DNA of 64,000 nt from an uncultured Gemmiger sp. (GTDB lineage Bacteria > Bacillota > Clostridia > Oscillospirales > Ruminococcaceae), in contig CALXHR010000010.1 of the NCBI GenBank assembly GCA_944388175.1, forward strand, positions 1-64,000. Direction: 5' to 3'. The notes below the pieces were generated by a model. The model made no database searches. It was not told the DNA's origin and was given only the letters and a program-made list of their open reading frames with translations. The position numbers were made by a program, and so were the translations under genes. Positions 55,080-63,936 of the stretch are shown piece after piece (the first letter of the stretch is position 1; each line of letters starts with the position of its first letter).

Positions 55080-56399
55080 ATGAAAGTAATCTCGAAAGCA
55101 ATCTCCCATTACCTGCAAAAACAGCCGCCGGCGCGCATCATTGCGCTGGGCTTCGCGCTCGTCATCCTGCTGGGCGCGGCCATGCTCAAGCTGCCGGTCT
55201 CCATCCGGGAGGGTATGGCGGTCACCTGGGTGGACGCGCTGTTCACCTCCACCAGCGCGGTGTGCGTCACCGGCCTCATCGCCGTCGACACCGCCGACAC
55301 CTTCACCCCCTTCGGCCAGGCCGTGGTGGCGGGGCTCATCCAGGTCGGCGGCCTGGGCGTGACCTCCATCGGCATGGGCCTGGCGCTGGCCGCCGGCCGG
55401 CGCATCAATTTCAAGGGGCGCTCCCTTGTGCGCGAGGCGCTCAACGTTGACACGTTTGAGGGCATGGTCCGCCTGGTGCGCGCGGTGCTGTTTATGACGC
55501 TGTGCTTTGAGCTGGCGGGCGTTGTCTGCAGTTTCCCGGTGTTCATCCAGGATTTCCCGCCGCTGCACGCGTTGTGGATCAGCATCTTCCACTCCATCGC
55601 GGCGTTCAACAACTCGGGCTTTGACATCCTGGGCGGGCTGCGCAACATGATCCCCTACCACGACAACGTCTGGCTCAACCTTGTCACCTGCGGTCTCATC
55701 ATCTTTGGCGGTATCGGCTTCCTCGTCGTGCTCGACGTCGTCAAGTGCCGGTTCCGCTTCCGCAAGTTCACGCTGCACACCAAGGTGGTGCTTACCACCA
55801 CGGCGGTGCTGCTGGCCGCCGGCACGGTGCTGCTGCAGCTCACCGACGGCATCGGCTGGCTGGCGGCGTTTTTCCACAGCACGTCGGCGCGTACCGCCGG
55901 TTTCTCGACGCTGCCGCTGGGCGAGCTCAGCAACGCGGGCCTGTTTGTGCTTACGGCTTTGATGTTCATCGGCGCTTCGCCCGGATCGACCGGCGGCGGT
56001 ATCAAGACGACGACGTTCTTTGTGCTGATGCAGGAAGTCGCCAGCATCTTTACCAAGCGCCGCCCCGGTGCTTTCCACCGCCGCCTGCCCGACGGCGCCA
56101 TGCGCAAAGCGGCCACCATCGCCCTGCTGGGTGTGATCGTCGTGTGCACCGGCACCTTCCTGCTCTGCGCGCTGGAACCCGACCTGACGCTGATGCAGCT
56201 GCTGTTTGAGGACGTCTCGGCTTTCGGCACCGTCGGCCTTTCCACCGGCATCACGCCGGACCTGCTGGACGCCAGCAAACTGATCCTGATCTTGACGATG
56301 TACACCGGGCGCGTCGGCGCGTTCACGCTGCTGTCCATCTGGGTCGAGCGCCCCGAACCTTCCGCCCATTATACCGAGGAAGCCATCACCATCGGCTGA
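55080..56399 (+). CDS. ktrB: Ktr/Trk potassium uptake channel subunit KtrB
   Basis: A 439-residue TrkH/KtrB-type potassium translocation protein built from four M1-P-M2 repeats. Selectivity-filter loops are visible as TSTSAVCVTGLIAVDT, SIAAFNNSGFDIL, HSTSARTAGFSTLPLG and DVSAFGTVGLSTGITP, each with the conserved Gly. The intramembrane-loop region GASPGSTGGGIKTTTF is present. It carries potassium, probably sodium-coupled, with the cytoplasmic KtrA ring encoded next. ATG 55080 follows AAAGGAACGCGT and lies just after the leader terminator, so expression depends on read-through. KtrA follows after 29 bases. Confidence 0.93.
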   Translation: MKVISKAISHYLQKQPPARIIALGFALVILLGAAMLKLPVSIREGMAVTWVDALFTSTSAVCVTGLIAVDTADTFTPFGQAVVAGLIQVGGLGVTSIGMGLALAAGRRINFKGRSLVREALNVDTFEGMVRLVRAVLFMTLCFELAGVVCSFPVFIQDFPPLHALWISIFHSIAAFNNSGFDILGGLRNMIPYHDNVWLNLVTCGLIIFGGIGFLVVLDVVKCRFRFRKFTLHTKVVLTTTAVLLAAGTVLLQLTDGIGWLAAFFHSTSARTAGFSTLPLGELSNAGLFVLTALMFIGASPGSTGGGIKTTTFFVLMQEVASIFTKRRPGAFHRRLPDGAMRKAATIALLGVIVVCTGTFLLCALEPDLTLMQLLFEDVSAFGTVGLSTGITPDLLDASKLILILTMYTGRVGAFTLLSIWVERPEPSAHYTEEAITIG

Positions 56400-56428
56400 C
56401 CGATACGAAAACTGGAGGCAGTTGTACC

Positions 56429-57109
56429 ATGAAACTGAAAAAGAACGATTCTTCCGCCATGTACGGCGTCATCGGCCTGGGCCGCTTTGGCACGGCGCTG
56501 GTCAAGACCCTGGCCGAAGCGGGCGAGGAAGTCATTGCCATCGACAAAAATGAGGAGCGCGTGCGCGAAGTGCGCGCCTACACCGACTACGCCTTTGTGG
56601 TGGACAACCTCACCGAAGCGGCCCTGAAAGAAACCGGCATGCAGAACTGCGCCACCGTCGTCGTCTGCATCGGCGAGCAGGTCGATATGAGCATCCTGAC
56701 CACGATGCTGGTCATCAAGCTCGGCGTGCCCAACGTCCTGTCCAAAGCCACCAGCGAAGTCCACGGCGAGGTGCTCAAGCGCATGGGCGCCACCGTCGTC
56801 TACCCCGAAGCCGACATGGCCGTGCGCATCGGCCGCCGGCTGATCTACGGCAACCTGCTGGATTACGTCGCCCTGGCCGACGGCGTCGAGGTGCGCCGCA
56901 TTGCCATCGGCGGCAAAATGCTGGGCCGCAGCATCCAGGAACTGGATGTGCGCCGCGCCTACGGCATCAACATCATCGCCGTCGAGCGCGGCGGCCACAC
57001 CGATGTGGAGTTCAGCGCCGACTACCGCTTTGGCGAGGGCGACACCATCGCCGTCGTGGGCCAGAACGAAAAGATCGACCGCTTTGAAAAGGATATGCTG
57101 CCGGCGTGA
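56429..57109 (+). CDS. ktrA: Ktr/Trk regulatory subunit KtrA (RCK domains)
   Basis: A 226-residue cytoplasmic protein with an N-terminal RCK/TrkA_N Rossmann domain (about 10-135; YGVIGLGRFGTALVKTLAEA, IAIDKNEERV, VVCIGEQVDMSI) and a C-terminal RCK_C domain (about 145-222; VEVRRIAIGGKMLGRSIQEL, GEGDTIAVVGQNEKIDRFE). It forms the octameric ring that gates KtrB in response to ATP/ADP. In Firmicutes the RCK_C domain often binds cyclic di-AMP, which closes the channel; that regulation is possible here but not shown. ATG 56429 follows ACTGGAGGCAGTTGTACC. Confidence 0.94.
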   Translation: MKLKKNDSSAMYGVIGLGRFGTALVKTLAEAGEEVIAIDKNEERVREVRAYTDYAFVVDNLTEAALKETGMQNCATVVVCIGEQVDMSILTTMLVIKLGVPNVLSKATSEVHGEVLKRMGATVVYPEADMAVRIGRRLIYGNLLDYVALADGVEVRRIAIGGKMLGRSIQELDVRRAYGINIIAVERGGHTDVEFSADYRFGEGDTIAVVGQNEKIDRFEKDMLPA

Positions 57110-57132
57110 CCCCTCCGCCCGCCGCATACTCC

Positions 57133-57180
57133 TGCACGGAACCCGCCGCCGGCAGCGCTGCCGGCGGCGGGTTCCGTGCA
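57133..57180 (+). terminator. Perfect 48-nt palindrome after ktrA
   Basis: Two 24-base arms are exact reverse complements, starting TGCACGGAACCCGCCGCC and meeting at GGCAGCGCTGCC. A TTGCCTGTTTTTTG tract follows, so it is most likely the operon terminator, although a stem this long and perfect is unusual. Confidence 0.8.
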
Positions 57181-57208
57181 CATTGCCTGTTTTTTGTTGT
57201 TTTTCGCC

Positions 57209-57237
57209 TTGCAATCCTGGCGGAAATACCGTACAAT
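57209..57237 (+). promoter_or_regulatory. Promoter of the sugar kinase gene
   Basis: TTGCAA (57209-57214), 17-base spacer, TACAAT (57232-57237), about 70 bases before the start. Confidence 0.65.
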
Positions 57238-57305
57238 AAAACCAATGACACCGCACGGCGCTACGGGCGCGGCGGACCCCGACTTACCAGGAGGTGCTTT
57301 GGTTT

Positions 57306-58394
57306 ATGGAACATCACAACCCGCTGCTGCAGGGCCAGGACAGCCCGCAGAAATTCATCACCATTGGCGAAGTCATGTTGCGTCTGACCCCGCCCAACTA
57401 TGAAAAAATCCGCATGGCTTCCAACTTTGAGGCCAGCTACGGCGGCAGCGAGGCGAACATCGCCCTGGCCCTGGCCAACCTGGGCGTGGATTCGACGTTT
57501 TTCAGCGTTGTGCCCAACAATTCCCTAGGCAAAAGCGCCGTGCGGTGGCTGCGTTCCAACGATGTGCACTGCACGCCGATGATCCTTTCCACGCCGGAGG
57601 AAACGCCCACCCACCGCCTGGGCACCTACTACCTGGAAACCGGCTACGGCATCCGCCCCAGCAAAGTGACCTACGACCGCAAACACAGCGCCCTGACCGA
57701 GTATGACCTGACCAAAGTCGACCTCGACGCGCTGCTGGACGGGTTTGACTGGCTGCACCTTTCGGGTATTACGCCGGCGCTCAACCAGAACTGCGCCGAC
57801 TTTATCCTGCGCTGTCTCAAGACCGCCAAGGACAAGGGCCTGACCGTCAGCTTTGACGGCAACTTCCGCAGCCGCCTGTGGACCTGGGAGCAGGCGCGCG
57901 ACTACTGCACGCTCTGCCTGCCGTACGTTGATGTGCTGTTTGGCATCGAGCCCTACCACCTGTGGAAGGATGAGGACGACCACAGCAAAGGCGACTGGAA
58001 GGACGGCGTGCCCCTGCAGCCCAGCTATGAGGAGCAGGACGAAGTCTTCCAGCACTTTATCGAGCGCTACCCCAACATGAAATGCATCGCCCGCCATGTG
58101 CGGTACGTCCACTCGGGCAGCGAGAACAGCCTGAAAGCCTTTATGTGGTACGAGGGGCACACGTTCGAGAGCAAGCTCTACACCTTTAATATCCTCGACC
58201 GTGTGGGCGGCGGCGACGCCTTTGCCAGCGGCCTGATCTACGCCATGATGCACGGCTACCGCCCCATGGATATGATTAACTTTGCGGTGGCGTCCAGCGC
58301 TATCAAGCACACCATCCACGGCGACGCCAACATCACCGATGACGCCGAAGCCATCCGCAACCTGATGAACATGAACTACGATATCAAGCGCTGA
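57306..58394 (+). CDS. kdgK: PfkB-family sugar kinase, 2-keto-3-deoxygluconate kinase type
   Basis: A 362-residue ribokinase-like (PfkB) kinase. N-terminal FITIGEVMLRLTPPNYEKIR and YGGSEANIALALANLGVDST match KdgK-type kinases. The mid-protein LTVSFDGNFRSRLWTWEQAR segment is characteristic of that branch. The C-terminal catalytic motif is DRVGGGDAFASGLIYAMM with Asp as base. It phosphorylates 2-keto-3-deoxygluconate, the product of uronate catabolism, to KDPG. An insertion (EPYHLWKDEDDHSKGDWKDG) is larger than usual. No KDPG aldolase is next to it. ATG 57306 follows CAGGAGGTGCTTTGG. Uronate use would fit the GH88 and heparinase-like genes at the start of the window. Confidence 0.85.
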   Translation: MEHHNPLLQGQDSPQKFITIGEVMLRLTPPNYEKIRMASNFEASYGGSEANIALALANLGVDSTFFSVVPNNSLGKSAVRWLRSNDVHCTPMILSTPEETPTHRLGTYYLETGYGIRPSKVTYDRKHSALTEYDLTKVDLDALLDGFDWLHLSGITPALNQNCADFILRCLKTAKDKGLTVSFDGNFRSRLWTWEQARDYCTLCLPYVDVLFGIEPYHLWKDEDDHSKGDWKDGVPLQPSYEEQDEVFQHFIERYPNMKCIARHVRYVHSGSENSLKAFMWYEGHTFESKLYTFNILDRVGGGDAFASGLIYAMMHGYRPMDMINFAVASSAIKHTIHGDANITDDAEAIRNLMNMNYDIKR

Positions 58395-58412
58395 ACCACA
58401 CCCACCGAACGC

Positions 58413-58444
58413 AAGCGCCCCCGCCCGCCGGGGACGCTTTTTTA
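58413..58444 (+). terminator. Terminator of the sugar kinase gene
   Basis: AAGCGCCCCCG and CGGGGACGCTT form a stem with one mismatch around CCCGC, followed by TTTTTAT. Confidence 0.8.
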
Positions 58445-58495
58445 TTTTGGCAGTGGCCGGGCCGGCGGCGCGTTTGTGCTTTTTTTGCAAAAACC

Positions 58496-58524
58496 TTGTG
58501 CGGCGGCGGCAAATGCGGTATAAT
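58496..58524 (+). promoter_or_regulatory. Promoter of the small lipoprotein gene
   Basis: TTGTGC (58496-58501), 17-base spacer, perfect TATAAT (58519-58524), about 45 bases before the start. Confidence 0.75.
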
Positions 58525-58573
58525 ACCTCTATATGTCAAACCGTTTATGGCACCCTATGGAGGTTTTACCGAT

Positions 58574-59203
58574 ATGAAACGCACCCGCTCCTGGACCGCG
58601 CTGGCGCTGGCACTCTGCCTGGCGCTGCCGCTGACTGCCTGCTCGCCCAAAGAAACGCTGAAAAACATGATCGTCGGCACCGTGACGGCGCTCGGGTTCA
58701 TCGAACCCCACTCCGGCGGGAGCGAGGAAGCCGACCGCATCATGGCCGAAGCCGGCGGCGACGTCACCTTCCCCGAAGGGATGGACCCCACCGAGAGCCG
58801 CCTGGTCACCCGGGTTGAGGGCGATACGCTGTATGTGGCGTTCAACAGCATCAACATCAACCGCACCGGCAACACCGACTATTTTATCGCCGGCAGCGAC
58901 AGCGTCACCATCACGGCCTATGCCACGACCGAATCCCCCAACGAAAACTACCAGAGCTTTAAGGTTGCGCTGTGGGAACTGAACGACGACCAGGTCAAGA
59001 CCAGCTATGTCATCGATTCCACGGTGTATTATACCGCCGACGGCACCTGCTACAGCTACACCCTCACCGGCCTGACGCCCGGCAAGCAGTATAAGGCCAC
59101 CATCAGTTACGATTCTGCCTCGTATTATGTCACCGGCGGTCTCAAGATCACGGGCCTGGGCAGCGAGGAACTGACGGCCATTGAAGGCGAAACGACCGCA
59201 TAA
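58574..59203 (+). CDS. Lipoprotein of unknown function
   Basis: A 209-residue predicted lipoprotein: basic start, hydrophobic stretch and lipobox LTAC with C23. The mature part has a short helical segment (ETLKNMIVGTVTALGFIEPH), a linker, and a beta-rich region from about residue 75 (SRLVTRVEGDTLYVAFNSIN) to the end; the last part (YSYTLTGLTPGKQYKATISY) reads like a fibronectin-type III strand pattern. I do not recognise the family. ATG 58574 is chosen since the signal peptide begins there; the preceding TATGGAGGTTTTACCGAT supplies the ribosome binding site. It stands alone between the kinase and the EamA transporter, with its own promoter and a following hairpin. Confidence 0.78.
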   Translation: MKRTRSWTALALALCLALPLTACSPKETLKNMIVGTVTALGFIEPHSGGSEEADRIMAEAGGDVTFPEGMDPTESRLVTRVEGDTLYVAFNSININRTGNTDYFIAGSDSVTITAYATTESPNENYQSFKVALWELNDDQVKTSYVIDSTVYYTADGTCYSYTLTGLTPGKQYKATISYDSASYYVTGGLKITGLGSEELTAIEGETTA

Positions 59204-59224
59204 CACAAGCGCATCCACCCAAAG

Positions 59225-59255
59225 CCCGCGCCGCCCCTGTCCGGGGCGGCGCGGG
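59225..59255 (+). terminator. Hairpin after the lipoprotein gene
   Basis: CCCGCGCCGCCCC pairs perfectly with GGGGCGGCGCGGG around TGTCC. The following GCGGTTGGTTTG is only modestly T-rich. Confidence 0.7.
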
Positions 59256-59290
59256 CGGTTGGTTTGTGCCGGCAGAGGGGAAGGGAACGT

Positions 59291-60217
59291 ATGGCAAAAC
59301 AAAATACCACGCAGCTGCGCAACACACTTATGCTTGTAGGCTGCGCATTGATCTGGGGCACGGCGTTTGTGGCGCAAAGCGTCGGCAGCGGCTACATGGG
59401 CCCCTACACATTTTTGGCCAGCCGCAGCTGGCTGGCCTGCGCGTTTTTGCTGGGGCTGCTGGCCGTGCGCCGCGCCGGGCAGCACCGGCGCGGCCAGCGC
59501 CTGCCGTGGTGGATCCATGGCAAAACGCTGGTGGTGGGCGGCGTTTTGTGCGGCACGGCGCTGTTTGCGGCGTCGGCTGCGCAGCAGATGGGCATCGGCA
59601 CCACCAGCACGGCCAAAGCCGGGTTTATGACGGCGCTGTACGTTGTGCTGGTGCCGATGTGCGGCGCGCTGCTGGGCAACCGCCCCGGCCCCAAACTGTG
59701 GGCGTGCGTGGCGGCCAGCGTCGTGGGGCTGTACCTGCTGTGCCTGGCCGGGCGCGATACCCTGGCCCTGACCGGCGGCGAATGGCAGCTGCTGGTCTGC
59801 GCGTTTCTGTTCACGCTGCAAATTCTGCTCGTCAACCGGTTCAGCCCGCGGCTGGACGGCATCCAGCTCAGCTTTGTGCAGTTTTTGACGGTGTCGGTGC
59901 TGTCCACCGTCTGCATGTTTGTGTTTGAGCAGCCCACCATGGCCCAGTTCCAGGGCGCGGCGGTGTCGGTGCTGTACTGCGGCATCATGTCCAGCGGCGT
60001 GGCCTACACGCTGCAGATCGTCGGCCAAAAAGCGCTGGACCCCACCATCGCCAGCCTGGCCATGTGTCTCGAAAGCGTGTTCAGCGCGCTGGCGGGGTGG
60101 GTCATCCTGGGGCAGACGCTCACGGCGCCGGAACTGGCGGGCTGCGCGCTGATGTTCGCGGCCATTGTGGCCAGCCAGCTGCCGGATACACCGCGCGCCG
60201 CAACGCCGCGCGCCTGA
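59291..60217 (+). CDS. EamA/DMT-family transporter
   Basis: A 308-residue membrane protein with two EamA repeats, about ten helices. Repeat 1 begins LMLVGCALIWGTAFVAQSVG and includes SRSWLACAFLLGLLAV and GTTSTAKAGFMTALYVVLVP; repeat 2 includes AFLFTLQILLVNRFSPRLDG and PTIASLAMCLESVFSALAGW. Members export small metabolites or drugs; the substrate cannot be read from the sequence. It starts at ATG 59291 after GAGGGGAAGGGAACGT. It lies 27 bases before an ABC exporter pair and probably forms a three-gene unit with it. Confidence 0.88.
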   Translation: MAKQNTTQLRNTLMLVGCALIWGTAFVAQSVGSGYMGPYTFLASRSWLACAFLLGLLAVRRAGQHRRGQRLPWWIHGKTLVVGGVLCGTALFAASAAQQMGIGTTSTAKAGFMTALYVVLVPMCGALLGNRPGPKLWACVAASVVGLYLLCLAGRDTLALTGGEWQLLVCAFLFTLQILLVNRFSPRLDGIQLSFVQFLTVSVLSTVCMFVFEQPTMAQFQGAAVSVLYCGIMSSGVAYTLQIVGQKALDPTIASLAMCLESVFSALAGWVILGQTLTAPELAGCALMFAAIVASQLPDTPRAATPRA

Positions 60218-60244
60218 CGGAACAAAAAAGGGGAGGGGGCCGCT

Positions 60245-61978
60245 ATGCAGGACCTGCGTCTGATTTTTGGCTACGGCAAACCGTACCGCCGCGACCTGGT
60301 TGCGGCGGTGGCGCTGATCGTCATCGAGTGCGGGTTTGAGATGGTCATCCCCGTCTTGATGACGAAACTCATCGACGACGGCGTGCCGGCGCGCGATATG
60401 GGTGTCATGCTGCGCCAGGGCGGGCTGATGGTACTGTGCGCCGTGCTGGCGCTCATCACCGGGCTGTTGTACGCGCGGTTCGCCGCGCGGTTCGCCAACG
60501 GCTTTGCGGCCGAACTGCGCCAAGCCGAGTACGCCGCCGTGCAGAAATTCGATTTCGCCAACCTTGACCGTTTCTCGGCCGCGTCGCTGGTCACCCGCAT
60601 GACGACCGACGCCACCGTATTGCTCAACGCCGTCAACACCGGCCTGCGGCCGCTGGTGCGCAGCCCCGTCATGCTCACGATGGGGCTGTGCATGGCGTTT
60701 GTGCTCAGCCCGCGGCTCACCGTCGTGTTCCTCGTCGCCACGCCGGTGCTGGCGCTGCTGTTGGCGTGGATCGTCAGCCGGGTCGCGCCGCTCTACGGCC
60801 GCCAGCAAAGCGCCGTCGACCACCTCAACAGCCGCATTCAGGAAGCCCTCACCGGCATCCGCGCCATCAAGGCGTTTGTGCGCGGCCGTTGGGAGAATGA
60901 GCAGTTCGACGCCGTAAACACCGAGCTCAGCGACGCCAGCACCGAGACCTTCCGCCACGCCGTGCTCAACACGCCGGCGTTCCAGGCCGTCATGTACACC
61001 TGCATCGTCTGCATTTTGTGGTTTGGCGGGCATTTCATCCTCGAGGGCGGCATGACCGTCGGCGAACTGACCGGCTTTTTGAGTTATGTGCTGCAGGTGC
61101 TCAACTCGGTCATGATGTTCTCCGGCGTCTTTTTGCAGATGACCCGCTCGCTGGCCAGCGCCCGCCGCATCCGTGAGGTGCTGACCGAACAGCCCGACCT
61201 GGCCAACGCCGCGCAGCCGGTCACGGCCATCCCCGACGGCTCCATCGACTTTGAGAATGTCAGCTTCAAGTATAACGCCAACGCCGGCAAAAACGCCCTG
61301 TCGGATATCACGCTGCACATCCCGGCGGGTGCCACGGTGGGCGTTATCGGCGGCACCGGCGCGGCCAAAACAACGCTGGTGCAGCTGATCCCACGGCTGT
61401 ACGACGCCACGGCGGGCGTCGTGCGCGTCGGCGGGCGCGATGTGCGCGACTATGACATTGCCGCGCTGCGCGACGCCGTCGGCATAGTGCTGCAAAAGAA
61501 CCTGCTGTTCTCGGGCACCATCCGGGAAAACCTGCAATGGGGCGACCCCCACGCCACCGACGAACAGCTGTGGGCCGCCTGCCGCGCCGCGCAGGCCGAG
61601 GAGTTTCTGCGCCGCATGCCCGACGGGCTGGACACCGACCTTGGTCAGGGCGGCGTCAATGTGTCGGGCGGGCAAAAGCAGCGGCTGTGCATTGCGCGCA
61701 CGCTGCTCAAACACCCCAAGGTGCTGATTTTTGACGACTCCACCAGCGCCGTCGACACCGCCACCGAGGCCGGCATCCGCCAGGCACTGGCGCAGCTGCA
61801 TGATGTGACCAAGCTCATCATCGCGCAGCGCATCAGCTCGGTGCAAAGCGCCGACCTCATCGTCATTTTGGACGACGGCCGCCTGCACGCCGCCGGCACC
61901 CATGCCGAGCTGCTGGCCCGCGACCCCATCTACCAGGAAATTTATGCCTCGCAGCGGAAAGGGAGCGACGCCGAATGA
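60245..61978 (+). CDS. Heterodimeric ABC exporter, degenerate half
   Basis: A 577-residue half-transporter: type I exporter membrane domain (about 1-310, six helices) and an ATPase (330-577). Several catalytic elements are altered. Walker A is GGTGAAKT (369-376), with A374 where Gly is normally invariant. The Walker B is followed by D498 in place of the catalytic Glu (VLIFDDSTSAVD). The switch histidine is Q528 (IIAQRIS). The signature VSGGQKQR is intact. Asp and Gln at the last two sites are typical of the degenerate subunit of BmrCD/TM287-288-type heterodimers; the Walker A change is not. ATG 60245 follows AAAAAAGGGGAGGGGGCCGCT. Its stop overlaps the next gene (ATGA). Confidence 0.92.
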   Translation: MQDLRLIFGYGKPYRRDLVAAVALIVIECGFEMVIPVLMTKLIDDGVPARDMGVMLRQGGLMVLCAVLALITGLLYARFAARFANGFAAELRQAEYAAVQKFDFANLDRFSAASLVTRMTTDATVLLNAVNTGLRPLVRSPVMLTMGLCMAFVLSPRLTVVFLVATPVLALLLAWIVSRVAPLYGRQQSAVDHLNSRIQEALTGIRAIKAFVRGRWENEQFDAVNTELSDASTETFRHAVLNTPAFQAVMYTCIVCILWFGGHFILEGGMTVGELTGFLSYVLQVLNSVMMFSGVFLQMTRSLASARRIREVLTEQPDLANAAQPVTAIPDGSIDFENVSFKYNANAGKNALSDITLHIPAGATVGVIGGTGAAKTTLVQLIPRLYDATAGVVRVGGRDVRDYDIAALRDAVGIVLQKNLLFSGTIRENLQWGDPHATDEQLWAACRAAQAEEFLRRMPDGLDTDLGQGGVNVSGGQKQRLCIARTLLKHPKVLIFDDSTSAVDTATEAGIRQALAQLHDVTKLIIAQRISSVQSADLIVILDDGRLHAAGTHAELLARDPIYQEIYASQRKGSDAE

Positions 61979-63837
61979 AAAAAGTCACCGGCGGCCGCCG
62001 CCCGCAAAACCTCAGCTATACCCTGGGCTGCCTGGGCCGCTACCTGGGCCGCCACCGCGCCCTGCTGGCGCTGGTGGCCGTCATGGCTTCGGTCAGCGCG
62101 CTGGCTTCGCTCTTGGGCACCTACATGATCCGCCCCATCGTCAACGGCCTGCTGCAAAACGGCAGCCCGGCCTACCTGGCCGGCAGCGTCGCCCTTACGG
62201 CGGGTATCTACGTTACGGGCGCGCTGTGCACGCTGGGCTACAGCCAGCTGATGGTGCGCGCCGCGCAGAAGATCCTGCGCGAGATCCGCGGCGACCTGTT
62301 TGCCCACCTGCAAACGCTGCCGCTGCAATTTTTTGACACCCACCGCAAAGGCGACCTGATGAGCCTGTTCACCAACGATGTGGACACCGTCTCCGACGCG
62401 CTCAACAACAGCTTTGCCATGGTCATCCAGACCTTTGTGCAGGTTGTGGGCACGCTGGTGCTGCTGTTTGTGCTCAACTGGCGGCTCTCGCTGCTGATTC
62501 TGGTGGGCTACGCGGCCATGTTCTGGTACATCCAGTTCAGCACGCGGCACAGCCGCGCGTTCTACGCCCGCCAGCAGGGCAGCCTGGGCAAACTCGACGC
62601 CTATGTCGAGGAGATGATCGCCGGGCAAAAGGTCATCAAGGTGTTCAACCACCAGCCCGCCGACCTGGCCGGCTTTGCCGCCCGCAACGAAGCATTGCGC
62701 CAGGCCGGTACCGGCGCGCAGAGCTACGCCGCCACCATGATCCCGGCGGTCGTCAGCATCGGATACATCAACTATGCAGTCATCGCGGTGCTGGGCGGCG
62801 TCATGGTCATGCAGGGCTGGACCGACCTCGGCAGCCTGGCCAGCTACCTCGTGTTCGTGCGCCAGACCACGATGCCCATCAACCAGTTTACCCAGCAGGG
62901 CAACTTTCTGCTGGCGGCGCTCGCCGGCGCCGAGCGCATCTTTATGGCCATGGACGAACCGCCCGAGGTGGACGGGGGCACCGTCGACCTGGTGCCGGTG
63001 CGCCAGCAGCCCGACGGCACGCTGACCGCCTGCCCCGACGGCGAAAACACCGGCCGCTGGGCCTGGTGCGACCGCAGCCGCCCCGCCGTGCCCTTTGTGC
63101 CGCTGGACGGCGACGTGCGCTTCCACAACGTCGACTTCGGCTATACGCCGGGGCGCCTGATTTTGCAGGGGCTTTCGCTGTACGCCAAACCCGGGCAAAA
63201 AATCGCCTTCGTCGGTTCCACCGGCGCGGGCAAAACGACGATCACCAACCTCATCAACCGCTTTTACGACGTCACGGCGGGTGCCATCACCTACGACGGC
63301 ATCGACGTGCGCCTGATCCGCAAGGATGCGCTGCGCCGTTCTTTGGGCATCGTGCTGCAGGATACCCACCTCTTCACCGGCACGGTGGCCGACAACATCC
63401 GCTTCGGCAAGCTGGACGCCGCCCGGGCCGAGATCGAGCGCGCGGCGGTCATCGCCAACGCCGACTCTTTCATCCGCCGCCTGCCGCAGGGGTACGACAC
63501 GATGGTTACCGCCGACGGCGCGAACCTCAGCCAGGGGCAGCGCCAGCTGCTGGCCATTGCCCGTGCGGCCGTGGCTGACCCGCCGGTGCTGATTTTGGAC
63601 GAAGCAACCTCCAGCATCGACACCCGCACCGAAGCGCTGATCGAAAAAGGCATGGACCGCCTGATGGAAGGCCGCACGGTGTTCGTCATCGCGCACCGCC
63701 TGTCCACCGTGCGCAACGCCGACGCCATCATCGTGCTGGAGCACGGCCGCATCGTCGAGCGTGGCACCCACGCCGAACTGCTGGCCCAAAAAGGCGAGTA
63801 CTACCAGCTGTACAACGGCATGTTCGAGCTTTCGTGA
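61975..63837 (+). CDS. Heterodimeric ABC exporter, catalytic half
   Basis: A 620-residue half-transporter with six membrane helices (about 1-330) and a full ATPase (about 365-610): Walker A GSTGAGKTT, Q-loop LGIVLQDTHLF, signature NLSQGQRQLLAIAR, Walker B LILDEATSSID with the catalytic Glu, and switch histidine in VIAHRLSTV. It has a segment of about 40 residues between membrane and ATPase domains (VPVRQQPDGTLTACPDGENT), as seen in the larger subunit of such pairs. It couples ATP use to export of a lipophilic drug, peptide or lipid, together with the degenerate half encoded upstream. The four-base overlap ATGA indicates coupled translation. Confidence 0.94.
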   Translation: MKKVTGGRRPQNLSYTLGCLGRYLGRHRALLALVAVMASVSALASLLGTYMIRPIVNGLLQNGSPAYLAGSVALTAGIYVTGALCTLGYSQLMVRAAQKILREIRGDLFAHLQTLPLQFFDTHRKGDLMSLFTNDVDTVSDALNNSFAMVIQTFVQVVGTLVLLFVLNWRLSLLILVGYAAMFWYIQFSTRHSRAFYARQQGSLGKLDAYVEEMIAGQKVIKVFNHQPADLAGFAARNEALRQAGTGAQSYAATMIPAVVSIGYINYAVIAVLGGVMVMQGWTDLGSLASYLVFVRQTTMPINQFTQQGNFLLAALAGAERIFMAMDEPPEVDGGTVDLVPVRQQPDGTLTACPDGENTGRWAWCDRSRPAVPFVPLDGDVRFHNVDFGYTPGRLILQGLSLYAKPGQKIAFVGSTGAGKTTITNLINRFYDVTAGAITYDGIDVRLIRKDALRRSLGIVLQDTHLFTGTVADNIRFGKLDAARAEIERAAVIANADSFIRRLPQGYDTMVTADGANLSQGQRQLLAIARAAVADPPVLILDEATSSIDTRTEALIEKGMDRLMEGRTVFVIAHRLSTVRNADAIIVLEHGRIVERGTHAELLAQKGEYYQLYNGMFELS

Positions 63838-63875
63838 CGCGCGGAAAAAGGCGCAGGGAAAAAATAAAAAAAGTC

Positions 63876-63904
63876 TTGACACGCCATCTGCTTTGTGCTA
63901 TTAT
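63876..63904 (+). promoter_or_regulatory. Consensus promoter of the initiator tRNA gene
   Basis: TTGACA (63876-63881), 17-base spacer, TATTAT (63899-63904), about 32 bases before the mature tRNA 5' end. A strong, stable-RNA type promoter. Confidence 0.88.
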
Positions 63905-63936
63905 ATTTTAGCACCCAAAAACACGGTGCCCCATAT

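Noticed and set aside
58529..61903. 1124-codon minus-strand frame opposite the lipoprotein, EamA and ABC genes
   Set aside because: Antisense to three well-supported genes and rich in His/Gln/Gly as expected for complement of G+C-rich coding sequence.
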